From CAXSEF01 sp964236695 (GTDB taxonomy: Bacteria > Pseudomonadota > Alphaproteobacteria > Acetobacterales > Acetobacteraceae): 42,907 nucleotides of DNA. The notes beneath the pieces were generated by a model. The model saw only the letters and a list, made by a program, of their open reading frames with translations. It was not told where the DNA came from and made no database searches. Location of the stretch: assembly GCA_964236695.1 (NCBI GenBank), contig CAXSFU010000026.1, positions 1 through 42,907 on the forward strand, in the 5' to 3' direction. The translations under genes were made by a program, and so were the position numbers. Shown here in pieces: positions 25,514-36,946 of this stretch (its first letter is position 1; every line of letters starts with the position of its first letter).

Positions 25514-26841
25514 GCGCCGCGCCCGGTCGCCGCGTCCGCAAAGGCGGCGGGCAGCCAGCCGAGCGACGCGAGCCGCGCGGCCTCGCCGTTCGCGAAGCGG
25601 TCGCCGATGTCGCCGCGCCAGCGCAGCTCGGGGATCACCACGTTGCGCGCCCTGGACCGCGCGGCGTCCTGCGCGCAGGCCACGGTCGGGCCCGTGCCGG
25701 AAACGATCATCGCGTGTCCGGATCGCCTGTGCACCCGCAGCTGCCCTTCCCCGTGCCGATCCCGGCGCATGTCGACGAAATGGTGGTGCGCGAGTTCCCC
25801 GCCAGACGGCGGGCGGTGGAAGAACACCGGCGGGTCGTCCTCTGGCGCCGTGCCCGCCGCCACGCCGGGAAACGGCGGCACGGTCAGCACGATCGCCACC
25901 GACCAGCCGGGCCGCGTCGGGATCACGTCGCCGGCCGGGGCGGCGGCCGGGGCCGCGGGGGCGCCGGTCATGCGCGCCAGCAGGTCGCCCCAGCCGGCGC
26001 ACTGCAGCGCGGCCAGCACCGCGAAGCCGGGGTTGCCGATGCGGCAGGTGAACTCCAGCGGCCAGCAGCCCTGCTCGTTGACGATCAGGTTGAGGTTGAC
26101 GTAGCCGACGTGGCCGGCGGCGCGGAACGCCGGCGCCATGCGGCCGAGCGTGTGGTCGAACAGCGCCTCGGCGTGCTCGAACGAGGCCAGCGTGCCCATC
26201 TCCCCGGTCATCTCGCCCAGCTCGCCGGGGAAGAACCGCTTGTGCTCGAAGTCGATGCACGCGGGCCGCAGGAAGCCCTGCCCGTCGAAGTAGGCGCCGA
26301 CGCCGACCTCCACCCCGTCGAGCCTGGGCATCAGCAGCACCCGGCCCGGCGGCGCACGGCGCAGCTGGAACGCGAGGTCAGCGCTCGCCGCGTGCTCGCC
26401 CACGAAGGTCGGGTGGGCGCCGTCGTCGTGCTTGAGCACGTGCCGGCCGGGGTGGTCGCCGAGCCAGGCCAGCGCGGCGGCGGGCGAGTCGAAGGCGCGG
26501 CTGGCCGCGATCGGCAGGCCGGCGTCGCGCAGGGCGGCCTGCCCGAAGTCGCGGTCGTTCTCCAGCCGGTCGCCATAGGCGCTGCCGCCGACCACGCGGA
26601 ACCCCCGGGCGCGCAGCCCGTCCTGCAGCGCGCCCTGTCGCACGCCCTCGGCCAGGACCACCCCGTCGCGCCCGACCCAGTCCAGCCCAGCCTCCCAGTC
26701 CTCCTCCGCGTCGAGCAGCCCGCCAAAGGCACGCAACGGCGCGGGGTCGCTCGCGAACACGCGGACGTCGTGGCCCTCGCGGCGCAGGGCGAGGTGGATG
26801 TCGCCGAGATACAGACGCTGGCTGAGGCCGAGGATGCGCAC
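25510..26841 (-). CDS. PurD-like ATP-grasp ligase (not housekeeping PurD)
   Basis: This 443-residue protein has the GARS/ATP-grasp layout: an N-terminal domain beginning MRILGLSQRLYLGD, an ATP-grasp core with HVLKHDDGA (nucleotide Lys), FEHKRFFPGELGEMTGEMGT (matching the QDHKR...GGMG segment of PurD) and LEFTCRIGNPG (the metal-binding EFN.RFGDPE segment, with Thr in place of Asn), then a C-terminal domain with HHHFVDMRRD and ARNVVIPELRWRGDIGDRF. The family joins a carboxylate to an amine using ATP. The divergent motifs, GTG start and operon with two methyltransferases and a diiron oxidase argue for a specialised metabolite rather than purine synthesis. It is the first gene of the unit. Confidence 0.82.
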   Translation of the reverse strand: MRILGLSQRLYLGDIHLALRREGHDVRVFASDPAPLRAFGGLLDAEEDWEAGLDWVGRDGVVLAEGVRQGALQDGLRARGFRVVGGSAYGDRLENDRDFGQAALRDAGLPIAASRAFDSPAAALAWLGDHPGRHVLKHDDGAHPTFVGEHAASADLAFQLRRAPPGRVLLMPRLDGVEVGVGAYFDGQGFLRPACIDFEHKRFFPGELGEMTGEMGTLASFEHAEALFDHTLGRMAPAFRAAGHVGYVNLNLIVNEQGCWPLEFTCRIGNPGFAVLAALQCAGWGDLLARMTGAPAAPAAAPAGDVIPTRPGWSVAIVLTVPPFPGVAAGTAPEDDPPVFFHRPPSGGELAHHHFVDMRRDRHGEGQLRVHRRSGHAMIVSGTGPTVACAQDAARSRARNVVIPELRWRGDIGDRFANGEAARLASLGWLPAAFADAATGRGA

Positions 26842-26898
26842 GGGGGGTCCGGTCCGGTGGGGGCAGGGGTTCTACCGCGCATCCGGGGGGCGTGCCAT

Positions 26899-27084
26899 GG
26901 CAAGGCAAGGCCAGGGCTCTGCCCTGGACCCGCCAGGCGCAGGTGGCCAAAGGTTCCGACGATCCACCTGGATCGTCGGAAAGGCCACCGGAGGGAGCCG
27001 CCCCTGGACCCGGCCTCCTTTAAGAAGTGGGTTCCAAGGGCCCTGCCTTTGGCGGGGTCCAGGGGCAGAGCCCCTGGCCTTACC
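26899..27084. repeat. Type A repeat, copy A8, with the GATCC hairpin module
   Basis: The outer hairpin is CCAGGGCTCTGCCCTGG. The module at 26942-26989 has arms GGTGGCC/GGCCACC around TTCCGACGATCC (26954-26965), loop ACCT, GGATCGTCGGAA (26970-26981). The centre is CCTTTAAGAAGTGG. It takes up most of the gap upstream of the ATP-grasp gene, so any promoter for that operon must lie within or just beside it. Confidence 0.88.
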
Positions 27085-27110
27085 TTTCTCCAGCGAGTGG
27101 CCTCCAGCCG

Positions 27111-28184
27111 TCAGCGGCGCATCTCGACCCTCACGCGCCGCCACCCCGCGCGCCGCCACCCCCACGCCAGCGCCGCGGCCCCGAGCGCCGCCGCCGTCAG
27201 GGCGCGCGCCACGCCCAGGTCCAGGCCCTGCGTCGCCCACAGCGCCGCGCCGAGGCAGCACAGCAGCGCCGCCCCGGTGCGCAGGCGCACGGCCTGGCCG
27301 GCGCCGTCCGGCGTGCCGGCGCGGGCGGCGAACAGGGCGGCGCTCCCGGACGGGGCCGCGGCGCGGGCGCCGCCGACCCCGCGCGCGGCATGGGCGACGC
27401 TGCCGAGCGCCGCGGCGACCTGCGCCTCGCACCAGGCCTCGTCGCGGCCGGCGTCGTCGGGGCGCGGGGCGGGGGCGTCGTGCAGCCGGAGCCTGATCCG
27501 CCCGAGCGTCGCGGCGGCCTGGCCGAGCAGGGCGGCGACGGTCTCCCTGGCCTGGTGCGCCGCGTCGGCACGCGCGGCGTCGGGGCGCAGGGAGTCGGCG
27601 CGCGCGGCCTCGGGGCGCGCAGGGTCCTGGCGCGCGGCGGCAAGGGGCGCGGGGTCGGGACGCGCGGGGGAGAAGGCCGGGCCGGCAGGATGCGTGCCCG
27701 GGGCATGCGCGTCCGGGATGGCGGAGGCCAGGGCCGCGAGCACGCGCAGGGCCGCGGCGGCGTCGAGCTGCGGCGTCGCCCGGGTCTCCGCGGCGTCGAG
27801 CAGCGGCTGCACGCCGGCGCCGAGGTCGCGCGCGGCGTCGCCGATGTCGCCGGCCAGGACGCCGAGTGCCCCGGCCTTGGCGGCACGATCCAGGTCGAAG
27901 ACCTGTTCGAATTCCTGCAGCAGGCCGTCGAGCCGGCGCATCGCGAGCACGGGCGCGTCCAGGGCCTGACGCACCAGCGCGGCGGGCGACAGCGAGACCA
28001 CGTCCACCGGGTCGGCCGCCCGCGACGCCGAAGCCGCCCCGGCGGCGAACGCGGGAACGAACGCCGGCCCGGCCCGGCCCGGCCCGGCGGTCGACGTCGC
28101 GGCCGGAGTGGCGGCAGGGGCCGGCACCCCGGCGCCGGGCATGGCCGGAACCGGCATGGGCCACCTTGCGCGAGGAGCAGCCAT
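27111..28184 (-). CDS. Hypothetical Ala-rich protein with C-terminal membrane helices
   Basis: About 357 residues, not recognised. The N-terminus is Pro/Ala-rich. A helical region follows (VVSLSPAALVRQALDAPVLA, then RRLDGLLQEFEQVFDLDRAAKAGALGVLAGD), then charged Ala/Arg/Asp-rich sequence with ARxD repeats around residues 185-215. Two short hydrophobic segments close the protein (ALLCCLGAALWATQ and ALTAAALGAAALAWGW) before a basic tail. It may be a membrane-tethered helical protein. The ATG at 28184 was preferred to a GTG three codons earlier. Its start lies 59 bases from a LexA-like box shared with the small gene on the other strand. Confidence 0.55.
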   Translation of the reverse strand: MAAPRARWPMPVPAMPGAGVPAPAATPAATSTAGPGRAGPAFVPAFAAGAASASRAADPVDVVSLSPAALVRQALDAPVLAMRRLDGLLQEFEQVFDLDRAAKAGALGVLAGDIGDAARDLGAGVQPLLDAAETRATPQLDAAAALRVLAALASAIPDAHAPGTHPAGPAFSPARPDPAPLAAARQDPARPEAARADSLRPDAARADAAHQARETVAALLGQAAATLGRIRLRLHDAPAPRPDDAGRDEAWCEAQVAAALGSVAHAARGVGGARAAAPSGSAALFAARAGTPDGAGQAVRLRTGAALLCCLGAALWATQGLDLGVARALTAAALGAAALAWGWRRAGWRRVRVEMRR

Positions 28185-28242
28185 CCTGGCCACGCCAGCC
28201 TTGCTGAAGCGTTAACGCGGCGTGAGGAGCGCGATATCTCTA

Positions 28243-28257
28243 GAACGTATAGAGAAC
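28243..28257. promoter_or_regulatory. Candidate LexA (SOS) box, GAAC-N7-GAAC
   Basis: GAACGTATAGAGAAC is, read on the minus strand, GTTC-N7-GTTC, the direct-repeat LexA box of Alphaproteobacteria. The spacing is exact. It lies in an AT-rich patch (28230-28262) between divergent genes and overlaps a TATAGA that could serve as a -10 element. Either the plus-strand small gene or the minus-strand hypothetical could be the target. Confidence 0.55.
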
Positions 28258-28298
28258 AAAGGCTAGCCTGCCACCCGCAGCAGCAGCGAGGCGCCGCC

Positions 28299-28635
28299 AT
28301 GGCCAGCCACACGCCCCAGGCCCCCGGGCGCGACGCGGACCCGGACTCCCGGCCCGCGTCGGCACCCCGCGGGCGGGCGCCGTCGGGCGCGGCGCCTGAC
28401 CCTGGAGGTGCTGCGCCGGGCGCGGGCGACGACGCTCGCCGTGCCGCCCGCCGCCACCGGCAAGACGGACGCGTTCCACCACGGCCTGCTGCGCCTAATC
28501 GAGGCCGCCATCGCCGCGGAGGAGGAGCTGGACCGGCTGGGCAGCGCCACCGCGGACAGCCGGCCCGCGGCTTCGAGCAAGGAAGCAAGGCCTTCTTTTT
28601 CTGAAGAAAAAGAAGCAAAAAGACTTTGCCCATAA
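28299..28635 (+). pseudogene. Small gene with an apparent frameshift, downstream of the LexA-like box
   Basis: From the ATG at 28299 one frame has coding-like third-position GC for about 34 codons (starts MASHTPQAPGRDADPDS), then loses it near 28395. The next frame is coding-like from there: LTLEVLRRARATTLAVPPA, TGKTDAFHHGLLRLIEAAIA and AEEELDRLG, which reads as a compact helical protein. A GTG at 28408 could start the second part alone. The last 18 codons and the stop come from repeat B4. The gene is either broken by a shift at 28385-28398, subject to a sequencing error, or truly starts at the GTG. The product is not recognised. Confidence 0.4.
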
Positions 28636-28720
28636 GACTCCAGGCGCGCGGGCGGTTCCGGAACCCAATGGGCAAAAGTTCTTTGGTTCTTTCTTTCAAG
28701 AAAGAACACGCTTCCTTCCC
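28578..28720 (-). repeat. Type B repeat, copy B4, reversed orientation
   Basis: Reads as the reverse complement of B1-B3: it begins GCAAGGAAGCAAGGCC, with CTTCTTTTTCT/GAAGAAAAAGAAG first, and ends AAAGAACACGCTTCCTTCC. The arms GACTTTGCCCATAAG and CCAATGGGCAAAAGTTC flank the GC-rich middle. Confidence 0.88.
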
Positions 28721-28842
28721 GCCCCTGCGAAGGAAACCGGCGCCGGCGGGCTCACGCCACCCCGCCCAACGCCGGATTTCCGCCGGCCCGCGAGGATACG
28801 GCCTTGCCGTGCGCGCGCACTTCCTGCCCGATGCGCCCGCGG

Positions 28843-28866
28843 CGCTGTATCCGGCCGTAACGAGCG
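28843..28866. promoter_or_regulatory. Possible molybdate-responsive (ModE-type) operator
   Basis: CGCTGTAT-n7-TAACGAGCG is an imperfect inverted repeat 13 bases before the modA ATG and loosely resembles the CGnTATATA...TATATAACG ModE consensus. The AT core is weak and no modE gene is in view, so this is tentative. Confidence 0.25.
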
Positions 28867-28878
28867 AGGGAACCTTCG

Positions 28879-29679
28879 ATGCGGTGTCGCACGGCGGCTG
28901 GGCGGACGAGGGGCAGGGTGGCGCTGGCGGCCGCCGTGCTGGCGGCGGCGGGCGCGGGGCCGGCGCGCGCCCAGGCGCCGGTTGTGGTGTTCGCCGCCGC
29001 CAGCCTCACCGACGCGATGGGCGACGTGGCGAAGGCCTGGGTGGCGCAGGGCCACCCGAAGCCGGTGCTGTCCTTCGGGTCGAGCGCCGCGATGGCGCGC
29101 CAGGTCGAGGCGGGGGCGCCGGCCGAGCTGTTCGCCAGCGCCGACGAGCGCTGGATGGACGACCTCGCGCAGCACGGCGCGCTGCTTCCCGGCAGCCGGC
29201 GCGACGTGCTGGGCAACCGCCTGGTGCTGGTGGAGCCGAAGTCCGCCGCGGCCCCGGTGACGATCGCCGAGGGCGGCGGGTTCGCGGGCGTGCTGGCCGG
29301 CGTGCTCGGGCCGGACGGGCGCCTCGCGGTCGGCGACCCTGCCTCCGTGCCGGCGGGCATCTACGCCGAGGCGGCGCTGCGCAGGCTCGGCGCCTGGGAC
29401 GCGGTGTCGGCGCGGCTCGCCCGCTCGGACAGCGTGCGCTCGGCGCTGCTGCTGGTCGAGCGCGGCGAGGCGCCGGCCGGCATCGTCTACGAGACCGACG
29501 CCACGGTGAGCCCCGGCGTCGCGGTCGCCGGGGTGTTCCCGGAGGCGAGCCACGCGCCGATCACCTACCCGTTCGCGCTCCTCAAGGGCTCGGGCGGGGA
29601 GGCGGCGGCGCTGCTGGCGTTCATGGAGGGGCCGCAGGGGCTGGCGCTGTTCAGGGCGCGGGGGTTCTCGGCGCCTTGA
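28879..29679 (+). CDS. modA: Molybdate ABC transporter periplasmic binding protein
   Basis: This 266-residue protein has a signal peptide (hydrophobic VALAAAVLAAAGAG, cleavage near ARAQ) followed by the ModA signature VVFAAASLTDAM, then LSFGSSAAMARQVEAGAPAE, where main-chain and Ser contacts bind the oxyanion. Later segments VGDPASVPAGIYAEAAL and GIVYETDA also match the family. It captures molybdate or tungstate for import through ModB. GAGGGA precedes the ATG. modB follows on the same strand after repeat A9, and no modC ATPase gene is present in the window. Confidence 0.9.
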   Translation: MRCRTAAGRTRGRVALAAAVLAAAGAGPARAQAPVVVFAAASLTDAMGDVAKAWVAQGHPKPVLSFGSSAAMARQVEAGAPAELFASADERWMDDLAQHGALLPGSRRDVLGNRLVLVEPKSAAAPVTIAEGGGFAGVLAGVLGPDGRLAVGDPASVPAGIYAEAALRRLGAWDAVSARLARSDSVRSALLLVERGEAPAGIVYETDATVSPGVAVAGVFPEASHAPITYPFALLKGSGGEAAALLAFMEGPQGLALFRARGFSAP

Positions 29680-29682
29680 GCA

Positions 29683-29823
29683 GGAAGCAAGGCCAGGGGC
29701 TCTGCCCCCCATGCCTGGAAGCGGGGACCCCGCCAAAGGCAAGCCTTTGGAATCCATTCCTTAAGTACAGGGTTTCCAAAGGGCTCGGCCCTTTGGCGGG
29801 TCCGGGCAGAGCCCGGCCTTGCT
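29683..29823. repeat. Type A repeat, copy A9, between modA and modB
   Basis: Ends are GGAAGCAAGGCC and GGCCTTGCT; the centre is ATTCCTTAAGTACAGGG. A 20-base palindromic insert lies in the left hairpin at 29707-29726 (CCCCATGCCTGGAAGCGGGG). The right end overlaps the first codons of modB. Confidence 0.88.
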
Positions 29824-30502
29824 GACTCCCGACGAGTGGGAAGCCGTCCGCCTGACCCTGGTGGTCGCCGCCCGCAGCGTGGGCCTCGGCCTCCCCCTGG
29901 CGGTCCTGGCCGCGGCCGCCCTGCGCCGCCGCTTCCCCGGCCGCGCGCTGATGGAGCTGGTGCTGCACCTGCCGCTGGTGCTGCCGCCGGTGGTGACCGG
30001 CTGGCTTCTGCTGCTGGTGTTCGGGGTGCGCGGGGCGGTGGGGCGCTGGCTGCTGGCGTGGTTCGGGGTGCACCTGGCGTTCACCACGGCGGGCGCGAGC
30101 CTGGCCTGCGCGGTGATGACGTTCCCGGTGATGGTGCGCGCGATCCGGCTGTCGCTGGACGCGGTGGACCCTGGGCTGGAGCAGGCGGCGCGCACGCTGG
30201 GCGCCGGGCGGTGGGACCGGTTCTGCACGATCACGGTGCCGCTGGCGCTGCCGGGGGTGCTGACCGGGGCGGCGCTGGCGTACGCGACGAGCCTGGGCGA
30301 GTTCGGGGCGGTGATCACCTTCGCGGCCGACATCCCCGGGCGGACGCGCACCCTGCCGCTGGCGATCTACGCGGCGCTGCAGAGCCCGGGGGGCGAGGCG
30401 GTGGCGGCGCGGCTGTCGCTGGTGTCGGTGGCCCTGGCGCTGGCGGGGCTGGGGACGGCGGAGTGGCTCGGGCGCAGGCGCCTGCGGGGCGCGGGGCGGT
30501 AG
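29819..30502 (+). CDS. modB: Molybdate ABC transporter permease
   Basis: This 227-residue ABC permease has five or six hydrophobic helices. It begins LTPDEWEAVRLTLVVA, as expected for ModB. The EAA-loop region reads LEQAARTLGAGRWDRF, followed by LPGVLTGAALAYATSLGEFGAV. It forms the molybdate channel. The only start fitting the family N-terminus is TTG at 29819 (or the next codon, CTG); both fall inside the last bases of repeat A9, with no normal ribosome site before them. This suggests the repeat has replaced the original translation start. No ModC follows: a repeat and a tRNA gene come next. Confidence 0.88.
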   Translation: MLTPDEWEAVRLTLVVAARSVGLGLPLAVLAAAALRRRFPGRALMELVLHLPLVLPPVVTGWLLLLVFGVRGAVGRWLLAWFGVHLAFTTAGASLACAVMTFPVMVRAIRLSLDAVDPGLEQAARTLGAGRWDRFCTITVPLALPGVLTGAALAYATSLGEFGAVITFAADIPGRTRTLPLAIYAALQSPGGEAVAARLSLVSVALALAGLGTAEWLGRRRLRGAGR

Positions 30503-30513
30503 GACCTCGGCCC

Positions 30514-30624
30514 GCAAGGCCAGGGCCCTGCCCTGGACACGGCCTCCGAAAGAGGAACCCAAGTCGGTATTTCCAAAGGCTCGGCCTTTGGCGGGGTCCA
30601 GGGGCAGAGCCCCTGGCCTTCCTG
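30514..30624. repeat. Type A repeat, copy A10 (short)
   Basis: Starts GCAAGGCCAGGGCCCTGCCCTGG, lacks most of the left inner arm, then has TTTCCAAAGGCTCGGCCTTTGGCGGGG and the hairpin CCAGGGGCAGAGCCCCTGG, ending GGCCTTCCT. It lies between modB and tRNA-Gln. Confidence 0.8.
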
Positions 30625-30695
30625 TCCAAGACACGGCCCGCCGGGCGCGGGTCTTGATGGCAGGCGCGGCGGGACCTATTCAGCAGGGGCGCCGG

Positions 30696-30770
30696 TGGGG
30701 CGTCGCCAAGCGGTAAGGCAGCGGACTTTGATTCCGCCATGCGGAGGTTCGAATCCTCCCGCCCCAGCCA
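30696..30770 (+). tRNA. tRNA-Gln (anticodon UUG)
   Basis: A complete 75-nt cloverleaf. The acceptor TGGGGCG pairs with CGCCCCA, followed by G and an encoded CCA. The D-arm is GCCAAGCGGTAAGGC. The anticodon stem GCGGA/TCCGC holds the loop CTTTGAT with anticodon TTG. The T-arm is GGAGG-TTCGAAT-CCTCC. No integrase or attachment-site duplication was seen next to it. Confidence 0.95.
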
Positions 30771-31089
30771 CGCCGTCCCGACCGCGCCGCCCGGCCCCGC
30801 AGGCCGCGCCCGGCCTGTCGCGGACCTGACCCATGCCGGTCCTGCCGACACCCGGATTGATTCCGCGCTGCGGGATGGCCTGGACAGGCGGCGGCATGAT
30901 GCCGACATGATGGCGCCTGGAGTGCCGTCCGATGCCGTCGTCGGGCACAGACGAGAGGTGACCGGCGATGTCCTGCACTCCCATCGCGGCCGCGTCGGCC
31001 ACCTGGCGCCCCCGCGCGCCCGCGGGGGGCGGACGGGCGGTGGCCGCGGAGCCGCGTGCGGCGCGGCCCTGCCGGCGGAGGACCCCACG

Positions 31090-34392
<3,303 letters not shown>

Positions 34393-34406
34393 CGGTCTGG
34401 TGCTTC

Positions 34407-34551
34407 AGGCAAGGAAGGCAAGATTCTTCTTTTTCTGAAGAAAAAGAAGCAAAAAGACTTTGTTCGTTGAAGTTCGGGCGCGCGGGCGGTTCCGGAGCCG
34501 ATGGGCCAAAGTTCTTTGGTTCTTTCCTTCAAGAAAGAACATGCTTTCTTC
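34407..34551 (-). repeat. Type B repeat, copy B5, reversed and partly decayed
   Basis: Both A/T hairpins remain (TTCTTTTTCTGAAGAAAAAGAA and a TTCTTTCCTTCAAGAAAGAA form), but the inner arm has changed to ACTTTGTTCGTTG and no longer pairs with GATGGGCCAAAGT. The rest of the gap before the response regulator (34552-34796) shows no recognisable gene; only a GGGGGAG ribosome site at its end is clear. Confidence 0.85.
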
Positions 34552-34796
34552 TCGGTCTGCCGCAGGAAGCCACGGCCAACAGGTCCGCGAAGGCCTCCGG
34601 CAGCCGGGTCGGAAGCCGCCACGCCCGGCGCCGGTTGCGCAATCGTGAGCACGGGCGCCCGGTGCCGTGCGGAGACGGCGGGAACCCTTCGCGGCGATGG
34701 CGACTTCCTGGCAGTGCCTGCCGCCGGGAAGGCTTCGCGCCCGGGAACGGGCCGCGCGCCGGGCGGCCGGGCCAGTTCCGTCCCGGGGGAGCCGAG

Positions 34797-35165
34797 ATGA
34801 CGCCTGCCAGGCCGCTGCTGGACCGACGCATCCTCCTGCTGGAGGATGACTTCATGATCGCGGTGGCGCTCGCCGAGCTGCTCGAGGAGTCGGGGGCCGT
34901 GGTGGTGGGGCCGTTCGGCGGCGTGGCGCAGGCGCTGGCCGCGATCCGCGACGCCGAGGCGCCGCTGGCCGCCGCGGTGCTCGACGTGGACCTGCGCGGC
35001 GAGACGTCCTATCCGGTGGCCGACGCCCTGGCGGCGCTTGGCGTGAAGGTGGTGCTCACCACCGGCTACGACTCGAGCGCGATCGCGCCGGAGTACCGCC
35101 ACCTGCCGCGCTGCGAGAAGCCGGTGACGGCGCGCTCGGTGATCAGGGCGCTGGAGGCCGGCTAG
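34797..35165 (+). CDS. Single-domain response regulator
   Basis: A 122-residue CheY-like receiver with the acidic pair in LLLEDD (about residues 13-18), phospho-acceptor Asp63 in VLDVDLRGE, the switch Thr in VVLTTGYD, and the conserved Lys in CEKPV. No output domain is present. GGGGGAG lies a few bases before the ATG. Such stand-alone receivers commonly pair with HWE kinases in Alphaproteobacteria, and the CheB-CheR-HWE kinase ends about 400 bases upstream on the same strand. Confidence 0.9.
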   Translation: MTPARPLLDRRILLLEDDFMIAVALAELLEESGAVVVGPFGGVAQALAAIRDAEAPLAAAVLDVDLRGETSYPVADALAALGVKVVLTTGYDSSAIAPEYRHLPRCEKPVTARSVIRALEAG

Positions 35166-35178
35166 GGCACCGCGCCAA

Positions 35179-35330
35179 GGCAGAAAGAAAGCGAGCTCTT
35201 TCTTGAAAGAAAGAACCAAAGAATTTTGGCACATGAGGACTCCGGAGCCGCCCGCGCGCCCGGAATCCTTATGGGCCAAAGTCTTTTTGCTTCTTTTTCT
35301 TCAGAAAAAGGAGACTCTTGCTTGCCTTCC
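35179..35330 (+). repeat. Type B repeat, copy B6
   Basis: Same orientation as B1-B3. The left hairpin is CTCTTTCTTGAAAGAAAGA. The inner arm reads AATTTTGGCACATG; the right part is TTATGGGCCAAAGTC, then CTTCTTTTTCTTCAGAAAAAG with an altered GGAG where AAG is usual. It separates converging genes. Confidence 0.86.
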
Positions 35331-35345
35331 TGACGCAGGCCGCCC

Positions 35346-36371
<1,026 letters not shown>

Positions 36372-36946
36372 GGCGGGTGCTCCTGTGCGGGCGTGCGTGC
36401 GGACATGCAACGCGCCAGGACGGCGATGGTGGCGGGGAGGCGGCGGGGGCGGGGATGCGAGGGGGGCGTGCCGCGGGTGCAGGTGCCGCGGACACGGCCC
36501 CGGCGTTGCGCGGTGCCCACCACGCGCTGTCCCGGGGCCGCGCCGCCGACAGCCGAGCGGACGATTTCGCCCCATGGTTGCAGAGAGTCTGACTTTTTCG
36601 GAATATCTCGTTTTCCGTCGTTTTGCCGGTTGTGCCGGCAGGACCGGTCGGATATCAGCGTGATATGCCAACTGCGATCCTGCCAGTCTGGCGTGCAAGC
36701 CGGTGCGACCCTGTGGGGTGCCGCCGGTGCGGGCGGCTCTTCCCGGGACCACGCCGGGGCGATGCGCGGGACCGGGTGCGGACGTGACGGATGGCGTGTC
36801 GCGGCGGGCTGGACCCGTGCGGCGTGCGCGGCGGCGCCAGGGCTGCGCCGGGAGGACGGGGGCATGATCCGGCGGCGCGCCGGCCCGGCCCGAGTTGCAA
36901 CAATCCGGCCGCCGGCCCGGCTGTCCGGAGCACCACGAGGAACGCC
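36372..36946. other. Long leader between the aldo/keto reductase and RTX-like genes
   Basis: 575 bases without a convincing gene. The part at about 36580-36690 is clearly less GC-rich than its surroundings, with short direct repeats (GTTTTCCGTCGTTTTGCC, GATATCAGCGTGATAT) and the palindrome TGCCGGCA. This is the most promoter-like stretch, and it would give the RTX-like gene a 5' leader of roughly 250 bases. Confidence 0.4.

Noticed and set aside
25510..26841. Housekeeping purine gene purD
   Set aside because: The ATP-grasp motifs diverge, including EFT for EFN. The N-terminal domain differs and the operon partners are methyltransferases and a diiron oxidase rather than purine genes.
30696..30770. 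tRNA-Gln as an attachment site for an integrated island
   Set aside because: No integrase gene and no duplicated tRNA 3' end were found in the window.
34552..34796. General-stress (EcfG-type) promoter before the response regulator
   Set aside because: GGAAC motifs occur, but no CGTT follows at 16-17 bases.
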